Below, one piece after another: positions 46,636-57,300 of a stretch of DNA of 64,000 nucleotides. How positions within the stretch are numbered: the first letter of the stretch is position 1; the number at the start of each line of letters is the position of its first letter. Origin of the DNA: Planctomycetota bacterium (GTDB lineage: Bacteria > Planctomycetota > UBA8742 > UBA2392); assembly GCA_020845475.1 (NCBI GenBank), contig JADLFN010000017.1, positions 1 through 64,000 on the forward strand. Direction: 5' to 3'. The notes under the pieces were generated by a model, which saw only the letters and a list, made by a program, of their open reading frames with translations, did not search any database and was not told the DNA's origin. The translations under genes were made by a program, and so were the position numbers.

Positions 46636-49056
46636 ATGACTCGCCTTCAACTGGAGCTGATTACCGTCGGCGCGCTTGCACTATGCATGTGGGCGCTTAC
46701 AGTTCCCCCACCCGCCGCCAAAGACGCGCCGGCTCTTCGCCCCGCACACAGTGAGCCGCGCCGGCTGATGCAGGGCGCACCCGACGGCGTGGCCTGGAAA
46801 CCGCAGGACCCCTTTGATCTTTCCGGCCCCATGCCCGGCGACGCCGAAGTCAAGTCGGCCATCACGCGCGGCATTGATTTTCTGCTTGAACGACAACGCG
46901 CCGATGGCGCCTGGGATGAACAACTGACGGGCACTATGCTCTCTGTCGTAGCTGCGCAAGCGCTGGACGCCGTCAGTCTCACGGCCCTGTGCGGCATGGC
47001 GCTGCGTGCACATGGGGGCCGCGACAAGCGCATGGACGCAGCGCTCGACAAAGCGGTTTCGTTCATTCTGGCGCAGGTGTTCCGCGGCAAGTTGCCGCTC
47101 AAGGTCTATTACGCCAACTGGCGCTACACTTACGGGCTGCAGTTCCTTGTCGGCGAGTTCCAGGCGGGCACCGCGCGCAAGCCGGAAATCAAGGCGGCCA
47201 TGCGCCGCATGGTCAACGCGCTGCTCCAGATGCAGCTCTCCAATGGCGAGGCCAACCTTCTCGACAAGGCCAAAGCCGCGCGCATTGACGCCAATGTGCA
47301 GTTCAAGCGAGTGCCGGGAAATCTCGGGTTGGCTCTCGCCGTGCCCAGCGACGGCGATTACCGCGGCGGCGCGCAGGTGATGGAGGTACTTGAAGGCGGC
47401 GCGGCTGCGGCGGCCGGCGTCAAGGCCCAAGATCGCGTCATCGAATGCGAGGGCGTGCACATCGAGAACGCACTGGATTACTACACGCTTGAGCAGGACT
47501 TTCTGCGCGGCCAGACAATCGCGCTGAAACTGCTGCGCGCCGGCAAATTCCTGGACGTGCAATGCACGATTGAAAAAGTCTGGCCCGCGTACTTCGGCAT
47601 GGAGGTGGGCGGCGGCAAGGGGCCCAGCACGGAAGTGGTGCAGTTTCTCGGGCTTTCGCCTGCCGAAAAAGCCGGGCTGAAAGTCGGCGACGTAATCACG
47701 GCGCTGGATGACGCGCCGATCAGCTCCAGTGCCGAATTCTACGGGCGGCTTGCGGCAATCAAGGAAGACACCAAGGTCAAGTTCAGCTTTACGCGCGAGG
47801 GCAAGGCGATGACCCTGGACGTGGAAGCCGTGCGCGCGCCGGAAGCGGATCTCGCCATTTATCTCGCTGCGGAGGACGTTGCGCTCGATGAGGGCATTCT
47901 GGTGGGAGATTCTGTCGTCCGGCCTCAGCCCGGCCCTGTGGTTCCTGGCCCCGGTGGCGCAGCCCTGGGCATGAAGCCCGGAGACCGCGTGTGCAAGATC
48001 AACGGCATCCCCGTTTTCGCCATTGAGCTATTTGAGGGACAGTGCGCGGCATTTCCCGCCGGGGTTCCGCTTCGCGTCGAGTGGCTGCATCAGGGTGTGC
48101 GCAAGTCCGGCACACTGGTGCCGCGCGCGCGCAAACTGCCCGGGTCGCTGGGTGTTGTGCTCGACATCAACGAGCCGCACGATCCGCCCGTGGTGAAGGC
48201 GCTGGTGCCTGACGGGCCGGCCGCGCTGGCCGGCATCAGGCCGGGCGACACGATCATGGACATCAACGGCATCAGCGTGCCTACGCACGTCTTCTTTGCG
48301 CGCGTGATGGCGCGGTTCTACGCGGGCGAAGAAGTCATGGTCAACGTGTCGCGGGGCCGCAATATCATCTCGGGCCGGATACGTCTCGGCAAGGCCAATG
48401 CCGCGTTCACCGACGTCGAGGAAGGCGGCTGGAGCTACTACCCTGACCTCGGCGAGAGCATGAGCTTCTCCACGGCGGCCGCGCTGCTGACGCTCTATGA
48501 CACAGCGGCGGCCACGAAAATTGTGGCGCCCAAAGCGGCGCTGCAGGCCGCGGAAAATCTCGTGGATTCCCTGCGCGTGGAGGATCCCTCGCGGCCCGGA
48601 GTGTTCTCGTATCACTATCGGCGTTCGTTGCAGACCAAAGACCTGGGCGGCTACAACAGCGACGTGCGCGGCTCGCTGGGCCGGCTGGCGCTGTGCGAAC
48701 TGTGCCTGCTGCGCGCCAAGCGCCGCACGCCGGCCGAAGTTGAGAAATCACTGCGGACCTGGATGGACTTGCGCGGCGAACTTGACCGCGTGCGCGATTA
48801 CCCTTACACGCACCTGACCCAGCTCTGGAACAACGCCGCCTACTATTGGCTGTTCGGGCATTGGTACGCCATGAAGGCCGCGCGCGAGGTGGGCGGAAAA
48901 GTGTGCGAAAGCATGAATGAAATTGTGGTCAAAGCGCTGATGGTCAAGCGCGAAAAGGACGGCACCTGGCTGCATCACGAAAGCTTCGGAAAGACCTGCG
49001 GCACGGCCATGGCGCTGCTGGCGCTGGGCGAAACGCAAGGCGGTTGGCGCAAGTGA
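46636..49056 (+). CDS. Tandem paralog of the preceding PDZ/toroid protein
   Basis: Same architecture, strong similarity throughout; ends DGTWLHHESFGKTCGTAMALLALGETQGGWRK. Confidence 0.8.
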   Translation: MTRLQLELITVGALALCMWALTVPPPAAKDAPALRPAHSEPRRLMQGAPDGVAWKPQDPFDLSGPMPGDAEVKSAITRGIDFLLERQRADGAWDEQLTGTMLSVVAAQALDAVSLTALCGMALRAHGGRDKRMDAALDKAVSFILAQVFRGKLPLKVYYANWRYTYGLQFLVGEFQAGTARKPEIKAAMRRMVNALLQMQLSNGEANLLDKAKAARIDANVQFKRVPGNLGLALAVPSDGDYRGGAQVMEVLEGGAAAAAGVKAQDRVIECEGVHIENALDYYTLEQDFLRGQTIALKLLRAGKFLDVQCTIEKVWPAYFGMEVGGGKGPSTEVVQFLGLSPAEKAGLKVGDVITALDDAPISSSAEFYGRLAAIKEDTKVKFSFTREGKAMTLDVEAVRAPEADLAIYLAAEDVALDEGILVGDSVVRPQPGPVVPGPGGAALGMKPGDRVCKINGIPVFAIELFEGQCAAFPAGVPLRVEWLHQGVRKSGTLVPRARKLPGSLGVVLDINEPHDPPVVKALVPDGPAALAGIRPGDTIMDINGISVPTHVFFARVMARFYAGEEVMVNVSRGRNIISGRIRLGKANAAFTDVEEGGWSYYPDLGESMSFSTAAALLTLYDTAAATKIVAPKAALQAAENLVDSLRVEDPSRPGVFSYHYRRSLQTKDLGGYNSDVRGSLGRLALCELCLLRAKRRTPAEVEKSLRTWMDLRGELDRVRDYPYTHLTQLWNNAAYYWLFGHWYAMKAAREVGGKVCESMNEIVVKALMVKREKDGTWLHHESFGKTCGTAMALLALGETQGGWRK

Positions 49057-49142
49057 CGCGCTGGGTGCCCAGGCCATGAGTTTGGCGCTACAATCAGCCA
49101 TGAAGCGCGGCCAGTTTTCTAACCCAGCGAGTCAGCCCGAAA

Positions 49143-50459
49143 ATGATCGCCACCGCCAAATCCGGCCCCAAGCCCAAGTTCTCCACCGTTGCCTCCAGCC
49201 GGCTTGATGAACGCCGTTTTGAGGCGCGGCTGAGTTGCGGCATGAAGCTGGTGTTTGCGCCGCGCGCCGGCTTTGACAAGCGCCTGGCGTTTGTCGTCAG
49301 CGATTACGGCTCGCTTGATCGCGAGTGGTACAACGCCGGCAAACACGTGCTCGTACCTGACGGTATTGCGCACTTTCTTGAGCACCAGTTGTTCAAGAAG
49401 CAGCGCGGCGACATGACCGACGAATTCTCCAAGCGCGGCGCCTACACCAATGCGCATACCAGCCACACCATGACCGCGTTCTATTTCGAGTGCGTGCAGC
49501 ACTTCGAGGAGAACCTGGCCACGCTGCTGGAGATGACGCTGACCTCGTGGTTTGATCCGAAACTGGTCAACACCGAGCGCGACATCATCATCCAGGAAAT
49601 CAACCAGTACCGCGACAACGCCAACTGGGTGGGCTACCAGCAACTGCTCGAAACGCTGTACGTCAAATATCCGTTGCGCGTGGACATTGCCGGCACGGCT
49701 GAAACGGTCAGCGCGATCACGCCCGAGCTTCTCTCGCTTTGCCACGCCACGTTCTATCACCCGACCAACCTTACGCTCGTGGTCACGGGAGATTTCGAGC
49801 CCGCCGAACTGCTTGAACTGGCCGATGCCACCGCCTCGCGCTTTGCGCCCGCCACAGAAGCGCCGCGCCTCGAGCGCGTGCGGCCGCACGAGCCCCCGAA
49901 CGTCACACGGCCGCGAAGCGAAAGGCGCATGACATTGGCGCGGCCACGCTTGCTGCTTGGCTTCAAAGATCTCAAGGCGCGCGAAGGCAAAGAGCTGCTG
50001 CGCGCGGAGCTGGCCACGGCCATCGCTCTTGACGCCCTGTTCTCGCGCGAGAGCGAAGCCTACGAGCGCATGTACAACGCGGGTCTGGTCGGCGGCGATT
50101 TCGGGGCGGCGTTCCAGGCCGAGGCGGGCTTTGGCTACGCGATACTGGGCGGCGAAACCAGAGACCCCGCCGCCCTAGAGAACGAACTGCGCCAGACGCT
50201 GCAAACCGCGCGCGAAGCAGGCATTGCCGAAGAAGTGATTGAACGCAAGAAGAAGAAGTTCCTTGGTCGCTACCTGCGCAACTTCAACGACCCGGAAAGC
50301 ACGGCCTACAGTTACCTCAGCGCCATGGGCCAGCGCAGCGACCTGTTTGACTTCCCGGAGGTGCTTGAGCGCGTCGGGGGCAAGCACGTCAACGCCCGGG
50401 TGCGCGAATTCTTCGAGCCTTCAAAGAGCGCGTGCTCGGTGTTGCTGCCCATGGGTTAG
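49143..50459 (+). CDS. M16-family zinc peptidase (YmfH-like)
   Basis: HxxEH motif GIAHFLEHQLFKKQRGDMTDEFSKRGAYTNAHTSHTMTAFYFECV; downstream Glu region. Confidence 0.88.
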   Translation: MIATAKSGPKPKFSTVASSRLDERRFEARLSCGMKLVFAPRAGFDKRLAFVVSDYGSLDREWYNAGKHVLVPDGIAHFLEHQLFKKQRGDMTDEFSKRGAYTNAHTSHTMTAFYFECVQHFEENLATLLEMTLTSWFDPKLVNTERDIIIQEINQYRDNANWVGYQQLLETLYVKYPLRVDIAGTAETVSAITPELLSLCHATFYHPTNLTLVVTGDFEPAELLELADATASRFAPATEAPRLERVRPHEPPNVTRPRSERRMTLARPRLLLGFKDLKAREGKELLRAELATAIALDALFSRESEAYERMYNAGLVGGDFGAAFQAEAGFGYAILGGETRDPAALENELRQTLQTAREAGIAEEVIERKKKKFLGRYLRNFNDPESTAYSYLSAMGQRSDLFDFPEVLERVGGKHVNARVREFFEPSKSACSVLLPMG

Positions 50460-50512
50460 CCGCACCCTTTGCGGGCAAGTGTGGATTCTGGTTCAGGCCG
50501 ATGAGAGGGAAC

Positions 50513-51130
50513 ATGCTGCGCATTGCAATGCTCGCTGTCCTTTTTGCCGTGGCTGCCCCGCTATGCGCCAATCTGGCGCCGCCGCCGGACAACTACGAAG
50601 TGCTCTCGCCCAACGGCGAGTGGGTGCTCAAGGCGCATCGACGCCAGGCGGAACAACGCGTCTGCCGCGCCGGCAGCGAAAAGACGGAGTGGAGTTTCAA
50701 CATCGATGAGCCCGGCGAGCAGACATTCTATCTCTCAAAGGATGGCGGCACCGTTGCGGTTGTCGGCCCGTGGTGGTTCAAGAAGGGCGAAACGCCGACG
50801 GCCGCCGTGCGACTGGTGCGGCGCACGGGCATTTTCGCGGAGTTCGAGCATGACACGCTGTGCCCGAAGCTGGACAAATCAAAGAACAACCCGGGCTGGC
50901 TGTGGCGCAGCGAACAGAGCAGCAACGTGCTGATCATCAAGGCGCAGGATGGCACGTTGTCGCGCATCTCGCTCGAGACGGGCAAGCTGCTGGGCCAGGA
51001 GACTTACGAAATCCCGGCGGATTCCGGCTACTGCACCACCTCGCCCGCGCTCAGTTACGCCTTTGCTGCGCTGTTTGCCCTGCTGGGCGTGCTTTCGCTG
51101 CTGGTGCTGATGCGCCGGCGCGCCGCCTGA
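50513..51130 (+). CDS. Secreted/membrane hypothetical protein
   Basis: MLRIAMLAVLFAVAAPLCANLAPPPDNYEVLSPNGEWVLK...; C-terminal TM FAALFALLGVLSLLVLMRRR. Confidence 0.65.
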   Translation: MLRIAMLAVLFAVAAPLCANLAPPPDNYEVLSPNGEWVLKAHRRQAEQRVCRAGSEKTEWSFNIDEPGEQTFYLSKDGGTVAVVGPWWFKKGETPTAAVRLVRRTGIFAEFEHDTLCPKLDKSKNNPGWLWRSEQSSNVLIIKAQDGTLSRISLETGKLLGQETYEIPADSGYCTTSPALSYAFAALFALLGVLSLLVLMRRRAA

Positions 51131-51193
51131 AGCTGACGCCACGGCCAACGGCGGTTATACTGCGCGCCCCTGCCTCGCCCTGAAATCGACGCG

Positions 51194-52717
51194 ATGAAGA
51201 GACTCCTGCCGCTCGTTCTGCTGCTCGCTGCGTGTGCCTCCGCTCCGCCCCAGAACGGCGGCGCGACTGACGTTCCGCCCGATACCGTCATGCGCGACGG
51301 CATTGCCCACAACAACGCTGAAGCTGAAAAGTTCATCGTGCGCAACCGTGACTTCAGCGCGGGCCTGATTGATTACGTTGACCCGCGCCGCGCCACGCTG
51401 ACTTCGCGTTCGCTCTCTGCCGAAAGCGTCGTGTTCCGCCTTGACCAGACCGGCGACACCAAAGAGTTCCACAAAGCAGCCATCGAGCGCGCCGCGGAGC
51501 TGGCGGTGAGCTATGCGTGGCCTGCGGCAATGATCGAGCAGGAGCAGGATCGCGAAGGCTACCTCGCTTACGTGCGCATCGAGAGCGTGGGCATGCCAAC
51601 GGGTGCAACGCGCGGCACCATGCTGCCCGTGCGCATCGTGTGCCTGGGAGATGCCGCAGATATCCGCGGCGGTTATCTTTACCCCACGCCGTTGAAAAAC
51701 TCGCTCGGCCGCACGATCGCCTTTTTTGAGGGCGGCTACCTGCCCGCAGCCCACGAACTGCCCGGAGAGCGTGAGGGCAAACCGGTCAAGAACCCGCTGA
51801 TTGACGCGCGCGGCAAACAGGTGATCGATCCCGAAACCAAGCAGCCCATGTGGGAAGAGGCGCTCGAGCGCCGCCAGAGCCTGGGCCGCGTCAGCTATAT
51901 TCTGCGCGAAGGCTTCCGCATTGCCGCCACCGTGCCCGACGAAGAGCTGTCGTCCGAATCCATCGAGCTGCCCATGGATCGAATCATCGACGCCGAACGC
52001 GGCAAGTATTTCCTGCCCGTTTCCGCCGACATGATCCCGGAGCTGATCCGCGGCGTCGAGTCCGCCATGGCCGAGCGCGGCATCAAAGTTAAGGCGGCCA
52101 CCGTGGGCACGCGTTCGCTGGTGGTGACGCCGCTGGGCGTGCGCGAAAAAACGCTCAAGGAGATTTTTGACGAATTGCAGCTCATTTCAATCACGTTCAA
52201 GCCGCGCAACAGCGTGATCATCGTGTTTGACGACGAGCGCCAGCGTGTGGTGCTTTACGGCCCGGTGGAGCGCCGCTTCTTGTTTGATGATGTCACGCTG
52301 GGCACCGATCCGTTTACGGTGGACGCCGTTGATCCGGTCACGCGCAAGCCGCGCCCGCCGCAGCAACTGCCCTTTCGCGTGACGTGCCGGCTGGTGCGGC
52401 GAGCGAGCCCCGGCAGGTCGGGCAAGTACGGCATTCCCACGCAGGCCGAAGTGGACGCGGGAATTCTGCCCGACGGCGACAAAGGTGCAGTGCGACTGTC
52501 CTGGACATTGCGAACACAAGAGCTTGACCGGGAGGGCGAGATCGAGCTGCCCTCTTCCGATATATCCGACATCCTGCGCTATCTGTTTGCGCAGGGCATG
52601 GGCCCGCGCGAAGTGGTGGGCTTTTGCGTCGTGGCCAAGGATAAGCCGGCGCTGCTGGCCGAACTGGGTTTCAACCCCCGGCGCTTTCGCGACCCTGAGA
52701 ACCCCGAAGGCCGGTAA
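51194..52717 (+). CDS. Lipoprotein, flagellar P-ring (FlgI)/secretin-like fold possible
   Basis: Lipobox MKRLLPLVLLLAACASAPPQ; long conserved-looking ORF. Confidence 0.6.
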   Translation: MKRLLPLVLLLAACASAPPQNGGATDVPPDTVMRDGIAHNNAEAEKFIVRNRDFSAGLIDYVDPRRATLTSRSLSAESVVFRLDQTGDTKEFHKAAIERAAELAVSYAWPAAMIEQEQDREGYLAYVRIESVGMPTGATRGTMLPVRIVCLGDAADIRGGYLYPTPLKNSLGRTIAFFEGGYLPAAHELPGEREGKPVKNPLIDARGKQVIDPETKQPMWEEALERRQSLGRVSYILREGFRIAATVPDEELSSESIELPMDRIIDAERGKYFLPVSADMIPELIRGVESAMAERGIKVKAATVGTRSLVVTPLGVREKTLKEIFDELQLISITFKPRNSVIIVFDDERQRVVLYGPVERRFLFDDVTLGTDPFTVDAVDPVTRKPRPPQQLPFRVTCRLVRRASPGRSGKYGIPTQAEVDAGILPDGDKGAVRLSWTLRTQELDREGEIELPSSDISDILRYLFAQGMGPREVVGFCVVAKDKPALLAELGFNPRRFRDPENPEGR

Positions 52718-52729
52718 CGGCGAAAACAG

Positions 52730-52755
52730 CAGGGCCGCGATTGCTCGCGGCCCTG
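52730..52755. terminator. Perfect hairpin between convergent genes
   Basis: CAGGGCCGCG-ATTGCT-CGCGGCCCTG, 10-bp perfect stem, between the stop of 51194-52717 and the minus-strand Lys-rich micro-ORF. Confidence 0.65.
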
Positions 52756-52825
52756 GGTTGTTCGTTGTGCGGATCTCGCTTGAGGCTTTGCCGGCCCGCC
52801 GCGTTCCGCGCGAAGCGGCGCTGCA

Positions 52826-52894
52826 CTACTTCTTCTTGGCGGCCTTCTTCGCGGGTTTCTTCTTCGCTGCCTTCTTCTTGGTCTTCGTTGCCAT
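52826..52894 (-). CDS. 22-aa lysine/alanine-rich histone-H1-tail-like microprotein (MATKTKKKAAKKKPAKKAAKKK)
   Basis: Minus strand CACAGGAGAAAGCAGATGGCAACGAAGACC...AAGTAG: good Shine-Dalgarno (AGGAGA), ATG, 22 codons, stop. Too short for the ORF track. Confidence 0.75.
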   Translation of the reverse strand: MATKTKKKAAKKKPAKKAAKKK

Positions 52895-53025
52895 CTGCTT
52901 TCTCCTGTGAAAAGAAAAGGAAACACTGCACACCCACATGAAAAGTATCCTGTAAAGGGGCGTGCGTCAAATCATTGGAGTGAATTTTTTATCGGTCTTG
53001 ACACGTCAAGACACTGCTCGAAGCC

Positions 53026-53649
53026 ATGAAAACGCTTTTCGTGATCGTGCTTTCTTCATTCGCGCTGCTTTGCGCGTCGTGCGCCGTCACGGGCAAACGG
53101 CCCGTTCTGCGCACGCCCGAGGACTCGCTGGGCGCCATGCGCAAGGCTTACGCCTCTGATGACAGCGGCCTGTTTCTGCACACGCTGGCCTCCGAGACGC
53201 TCAAGCGTTACAGCGAGCACACCATCCGCATCGGCTGGGGCGAACTGCGCCCACACCTGGGCAACCTGGTGGAGGAGGCCAAGGTCGTCGCTGTAAAAGA
53301 GTACGTCACGCCCGGGCGCGACAGCGCCGCCGATGACACGTTCGTGTGGCCGCCCGCCGGTGAGCGCGCGCGACGGGTGCGCCTTGCGTTGCGCGGCGCC
53401 GAAGAAGAATTTCTCTTCGTGAGTGAAACCGACCCGCCGCCTGAAAAAAGCAAGCAGGCCGCCGGCGTCTGGATCGGCAGTCGTTACTACACACGGCGCG
53501 AACACCGCGCGCTCAACACCTATGCGCAAGACGACGTGCCTGAAAAGGACCGCACGCACTGGCGCCTCGTGTTCCCGTTCTACCCGTTCCAGAAACAGGG
53601 CCAGATCGCGGCCATGCTCCAACAGGAAATCGCGCGTTCGCGCAAGTAG
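53026..53649 (+). CDS. Putative lipoprotein
   Basis: MKTLFVIVLSSFALLCASCAVTGKRP lipobox. Confidence 0.65.
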   Translation: MKTLFVIVLSSFALLCASCAVTGKRPVLRTPEDSLGAMRKAYASDDSGLFLHTLASETLKRYSEHTIRIGWGELRPHLGNLVEEAKVVAVKEYVTPGRDSAADDTFVWPPAGERARRVRLALRGAEEEFLFVSETDPPPEKSKQAAGVWIGSRYYTRREHRALNTYAQDDVPEKDRTHWRLVFPFYPFQKQGQIAAMLQQEIARSRK

Positions 53650-53755
53650 TCACTCTCGGCCACCGGCGGTTCCGCTGGCGGCGGCAAAGCGGGGCTGCTA
53701 TAAAGTGGACTGCCGGGGGGCGAAATTGGACGCCCCCGTTTTTGTTGGAACAGCC

Positions 53756-54205
53756 ATGAACATCAAAATCGTTGCGGTCATCGTGCTGTTTGCAGTGGCG
53801 GTCGGTGCCGCGCTGGCGTTCACGTTTACGCAAGGCGGCATGGAATACCGCACGTTTCCCCAAGTCACGGGCAGCGAATACGGCGGCGAGCGCGTCAAGA
53901 TGAAGGTTCAGGTCATCAGCATTGAAAGCGCGGAGAACCCGGCCGTCTTCATCGCCGAAGACCTCGCGCCGGACGCCAACGATCCAAAAGCCAACTTCAA
54001 TGTGCCGCGCGGCAAGGGCAAGGTGATTTATGCCGCGCCCGTACCCTCGGGCTTCAAACTGGGCTGCCACGCGACACTCGAAGGGCGCTACGATGAGAAA
54101 AAGGGCGCGTTTGTGGCCACGAACATGCAGACGCAATGCCCCAGCAAATATGAAGGCCAGGAAACACCGGCGCTGAGTGAGAAGCCGGCAACAGGTACAC
54201 CGTAA
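53756..54205 (+). CDS. ccmE: CcmE-like heme chaperone (CxxxY variant)
   Basis: MNIKIVAVIVLFAVAVGAALAFTFTQGG...KVQVISIESAENPAVFIAE...ATLEGRYDEKKGAFVATNMQTQCPSKYEGQ; followed by ccmF. Confidence 0.82.
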   Translation: MNIKIVAVIVLFAVAVGAALAFTFTQGGMEYRTFPQVTGSEYGGERVKMKVQVISIESAENPAVFIAEDLAPDANDPKANFNVPRGKGKVIYAAPVPSGFKLGCHATLEGRYDEKKGAFVATNMQTQCPSKYEGQETPALSEKPATGTP

Positions 54206-54226
54206 ACCACCAAGAGTTCCGCCATG

Positions 54227-54302
54227 CGATTTTCGATTGACGATTTTCGATTTTCGATTGGCGCTGCTGCGCCAAGGCGAGGGCGTGGACAATCGGCAAT
54301 CA
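54227..54302. repeat. Heptamer element CGATTTT x5 with internal hairpin and short inverted arm, ccmE-ccmF gap
   Basis: CGATTTT CGATTGA CGATTTT CGATTTT CGATTGG + TTGGCGC-TGCT-GCGCCAA + ACAATCG GCAATCA; left arm 34/35 identical to 40853-40887. Confidence 0.95.
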
Positions 54303-54303
54303 A

Positions 54304-57300
54304 ATGATGGTCGGCCAGATTCAGACGATTGAGCAGTTTGAAACGGCCATGAGCCTCATGCGCGCGGGCACGGGCCTGCTTTATGCCGGCATGATCTTCA
54401 CCGTGCTGCTGTTCTTCACCAGCCTTTTCGCGGTCTGGCGCAAAGATGAACGCCTGGTGCACGCCGCAAGGCGCGGCCAGTATGCCCTGCTGCTGATCAC
54501 CTCACTGTGTTGCGGCCTGATTTACCTCGGAATTTTCGACGGCTACTACTTTGTCGGCTATATCCGCGATGTCACGGAGAACAGCGAGACTGTGCCCTTC
54601 AAGATCGCCGGCCTGTGGGCGCGGCAGCAGGGCTCGCTGCTGTTCTGGTGTTTAATACTGTGTACGCACGGCTCGATCTATGCGTTTACGCAGCGCCACA
54701 ACCGCACCGACCGGCGGCTGCCCTTTGCGCTCGTCGCGCTATGCGCAGTCGAGTTCTTCTTCTTCTTCATTATGTGCAACCCGGAAAGCTTCGATCGCAG
54801 CAATCCCTTTGCGATCGATTACTCGTGGATGCTCAAGGCGGACTGGGCAGCCATCAAGGCCGGGCCGGTGATCGCCGCCGGCCAGAGTTCCAACAACCCT
54901 GACGTGCAGGAACTGCTGCTGGCGCTGGTCAAGGGCGGAGCCGGCAACATGACTTTTGCCGAACTGCACACGGCGATAACCACCAACGCTTCAAGCCTGC
55001 CCGTGCCGGTGCAGCAGTGGCTGCTCGAAAACGTCTCCGACGGCAAGGGCATGAACCCGCAATTGCACAATTACTGGGTCGCGATTCACCCGCCGATTCT
55101 TTATCTCGGCTTTGTCGGCTTCACGATCCCGTTCATTTATGCGCTGGGCGCATTGTTCTCGGGCGACGTCAACGAGGGCTGGCTGCGGCCGATCCGCGTC
55201 TGGGCCATGAGTGCGTGGGGATTGCTCACCGTCGGCATTGCACTCGGCGGGCTTTGGGCTTACGAGATCCTCGGCTGGGGCGGCTATTGGGCCTGGGACC
55301 CCGTCGAGAACGCCAGCTTCATTCCCTGGCTCACGGGCACGGCTTTCATCCACAGCGTAATCGTGACCGAACGGCGCGGCATGATGAAAGCCTGGAGCTT
55401 TGCGCTGATTATCGTCACCTATTGCATGACCGTGGTGGGCACGTTTCTGGTGCGCAGCGGGATTATTGAGAGCGTGCACGCCTTTGGCGACACGGGCGTG
55501 AAGCTGCCGTTTTACTTTTTCATGGGCGTGGTGTTCTTCGGCAGCCTACTTCTGCTGCTTTGGCGTTTGCCGCTGTTGCGCAGCGAGCGCAAGCTGGAAA
55601 GCCTGCTCTCGCGCGAGGGCATCTTCCTTTTCAACAACCTGATTTTGCTGGCAATCGCGCTGGTCACGATTGTGATCACATTCTGGCCCGTGATCACCGA
55701 GACGATCTACGGCAAAGCCGGCCAGGAGACCTTTGGCCCCGACGCCTACACGATGATTAACGCGCCGTTGTTTCTGGCGCTGCTTTTCCTGATGGGTGTG
55801 GGGCCGATTCTTGGCTGGCGCCAGAACTCGTGGCGGCAGATTGTTCGCAATTTCGCTCTGCCGACGGCGATTTCAACACTGGTGCTGGTGGGTTACACCG
55901 GCTACCTGAACAAGAACGACTTGTTCAAGCACGCCGACAGCGCCGAGACGATTGCACAGCTTGTGACCTGGGTGCGCGTGCTGATGCAGGTTCTCATCTG
56001 GCCGGTGTGCGTGTTCACGTTCATCACGGTGCTGCAGGAGTTCCATGCCGGTGCGATGGCGCGCAAACGTGGCACGAGCGAGGGCTATCTGCGCTCGATG
56101 GTGGGCGTCACACTCCAAAACCGCCGGCGTTACGGCGGATACATCGTGCACATCGGCATGCTGATGGTGGCGATTGGCATGTACTACAGCAGCTTCTACG
56201 AGAATGAAGGCGCGGTCACGGCAGCACCCGGCGGTTATGCCGTGCTCGACGACAAATACACGCGCTCGAGCTATCTCGTTTACTTCGACACCGAGCAGCG
56301 CAGCAGCGGCTGGGATACCACGCGCGAACTTTTCACGCGCGATGAAGAAGCCATGGCCACGTACCGCGGCATGGTGCGCCACGTGCGGCAAAACCCGGGC
56401 AAAGACGCGCAACAGTTGATTGACGAGATCACGGCTGATTTCAAGACGCGCATGGGCGGCGACCTGCCGCCGGAATTCGAGAAAAGCGCCCTGCCGAAAA
56501 TGATCAAGGGCATTCATTGGGGCGTTGAAACGCGCGACAACCCGCGCGTATTTGAAGCGTACGAGACCACCATCCGCGTTTTCCCCTATGAACGCAACGT
56601 CGATGAAAAACAAACCGACGCGCTGCTCGTGGCCCAGCACAGCCTGTTGCTCGACTTTCTGGGCGCGCGCGACAAGCTTGAACAAGGGCAGGTGCCCTCA
56701 CCGGCCGAACTGAAAACCGTGCTTGACGAAGCCGTCGAAGCCGCGCTGCCGCTGGGCGCGGAACTGCCGGGCATCCTGGCCCATGTGCGCGGGCAGATTG
56801 CGACATTGGACGACGCAAAGTTCATCAAAGCCCATTCGTTGCGGCCGGACACCGGCTCTGCCGAACTCTCGCGCATCCGCACGCGGGTCAATGAGGGCCT
56901 GGTGCTGGCGCACAAGATGCTTGAGGAGGAAACCCTGGCCACGCGCGCCCTGAACGTGAAGGCGCTGGCGCTGAAACTGCCCGCCACAAAGGAACAATTG
57001 GCCAAACAGCGCCCGCTTTCATTGCTGGGATTGCGCGAGGCGCTCAAAGTTGCACCGGATTCAGTCAAGCCCGCGATAGAAGCCGAGATAAGCGAGATTG
57101 TCGAAGGCGTTCCGGCGATAAGTCCGACGATGCGCATTTTCTACAACAAACGCGACGGCATGCCGCGCGTGAACGAGCCAATCAAGGACCCCGCGATCGA
57201 GAAGACGCTCACGAAAGATCTCTACTTCGTGCTCATGGACGTGGACGAGCACGACCGCGCGCGATTCCGCTATTTCATCAAGCCGCACATGACACTGGGC

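Noticed and set aside
51194-52717. FlgI or secretin assignment for the lipoprotein
   Set aside because: No clear motif seen; left as unknown lipoprotein pending HHpred.
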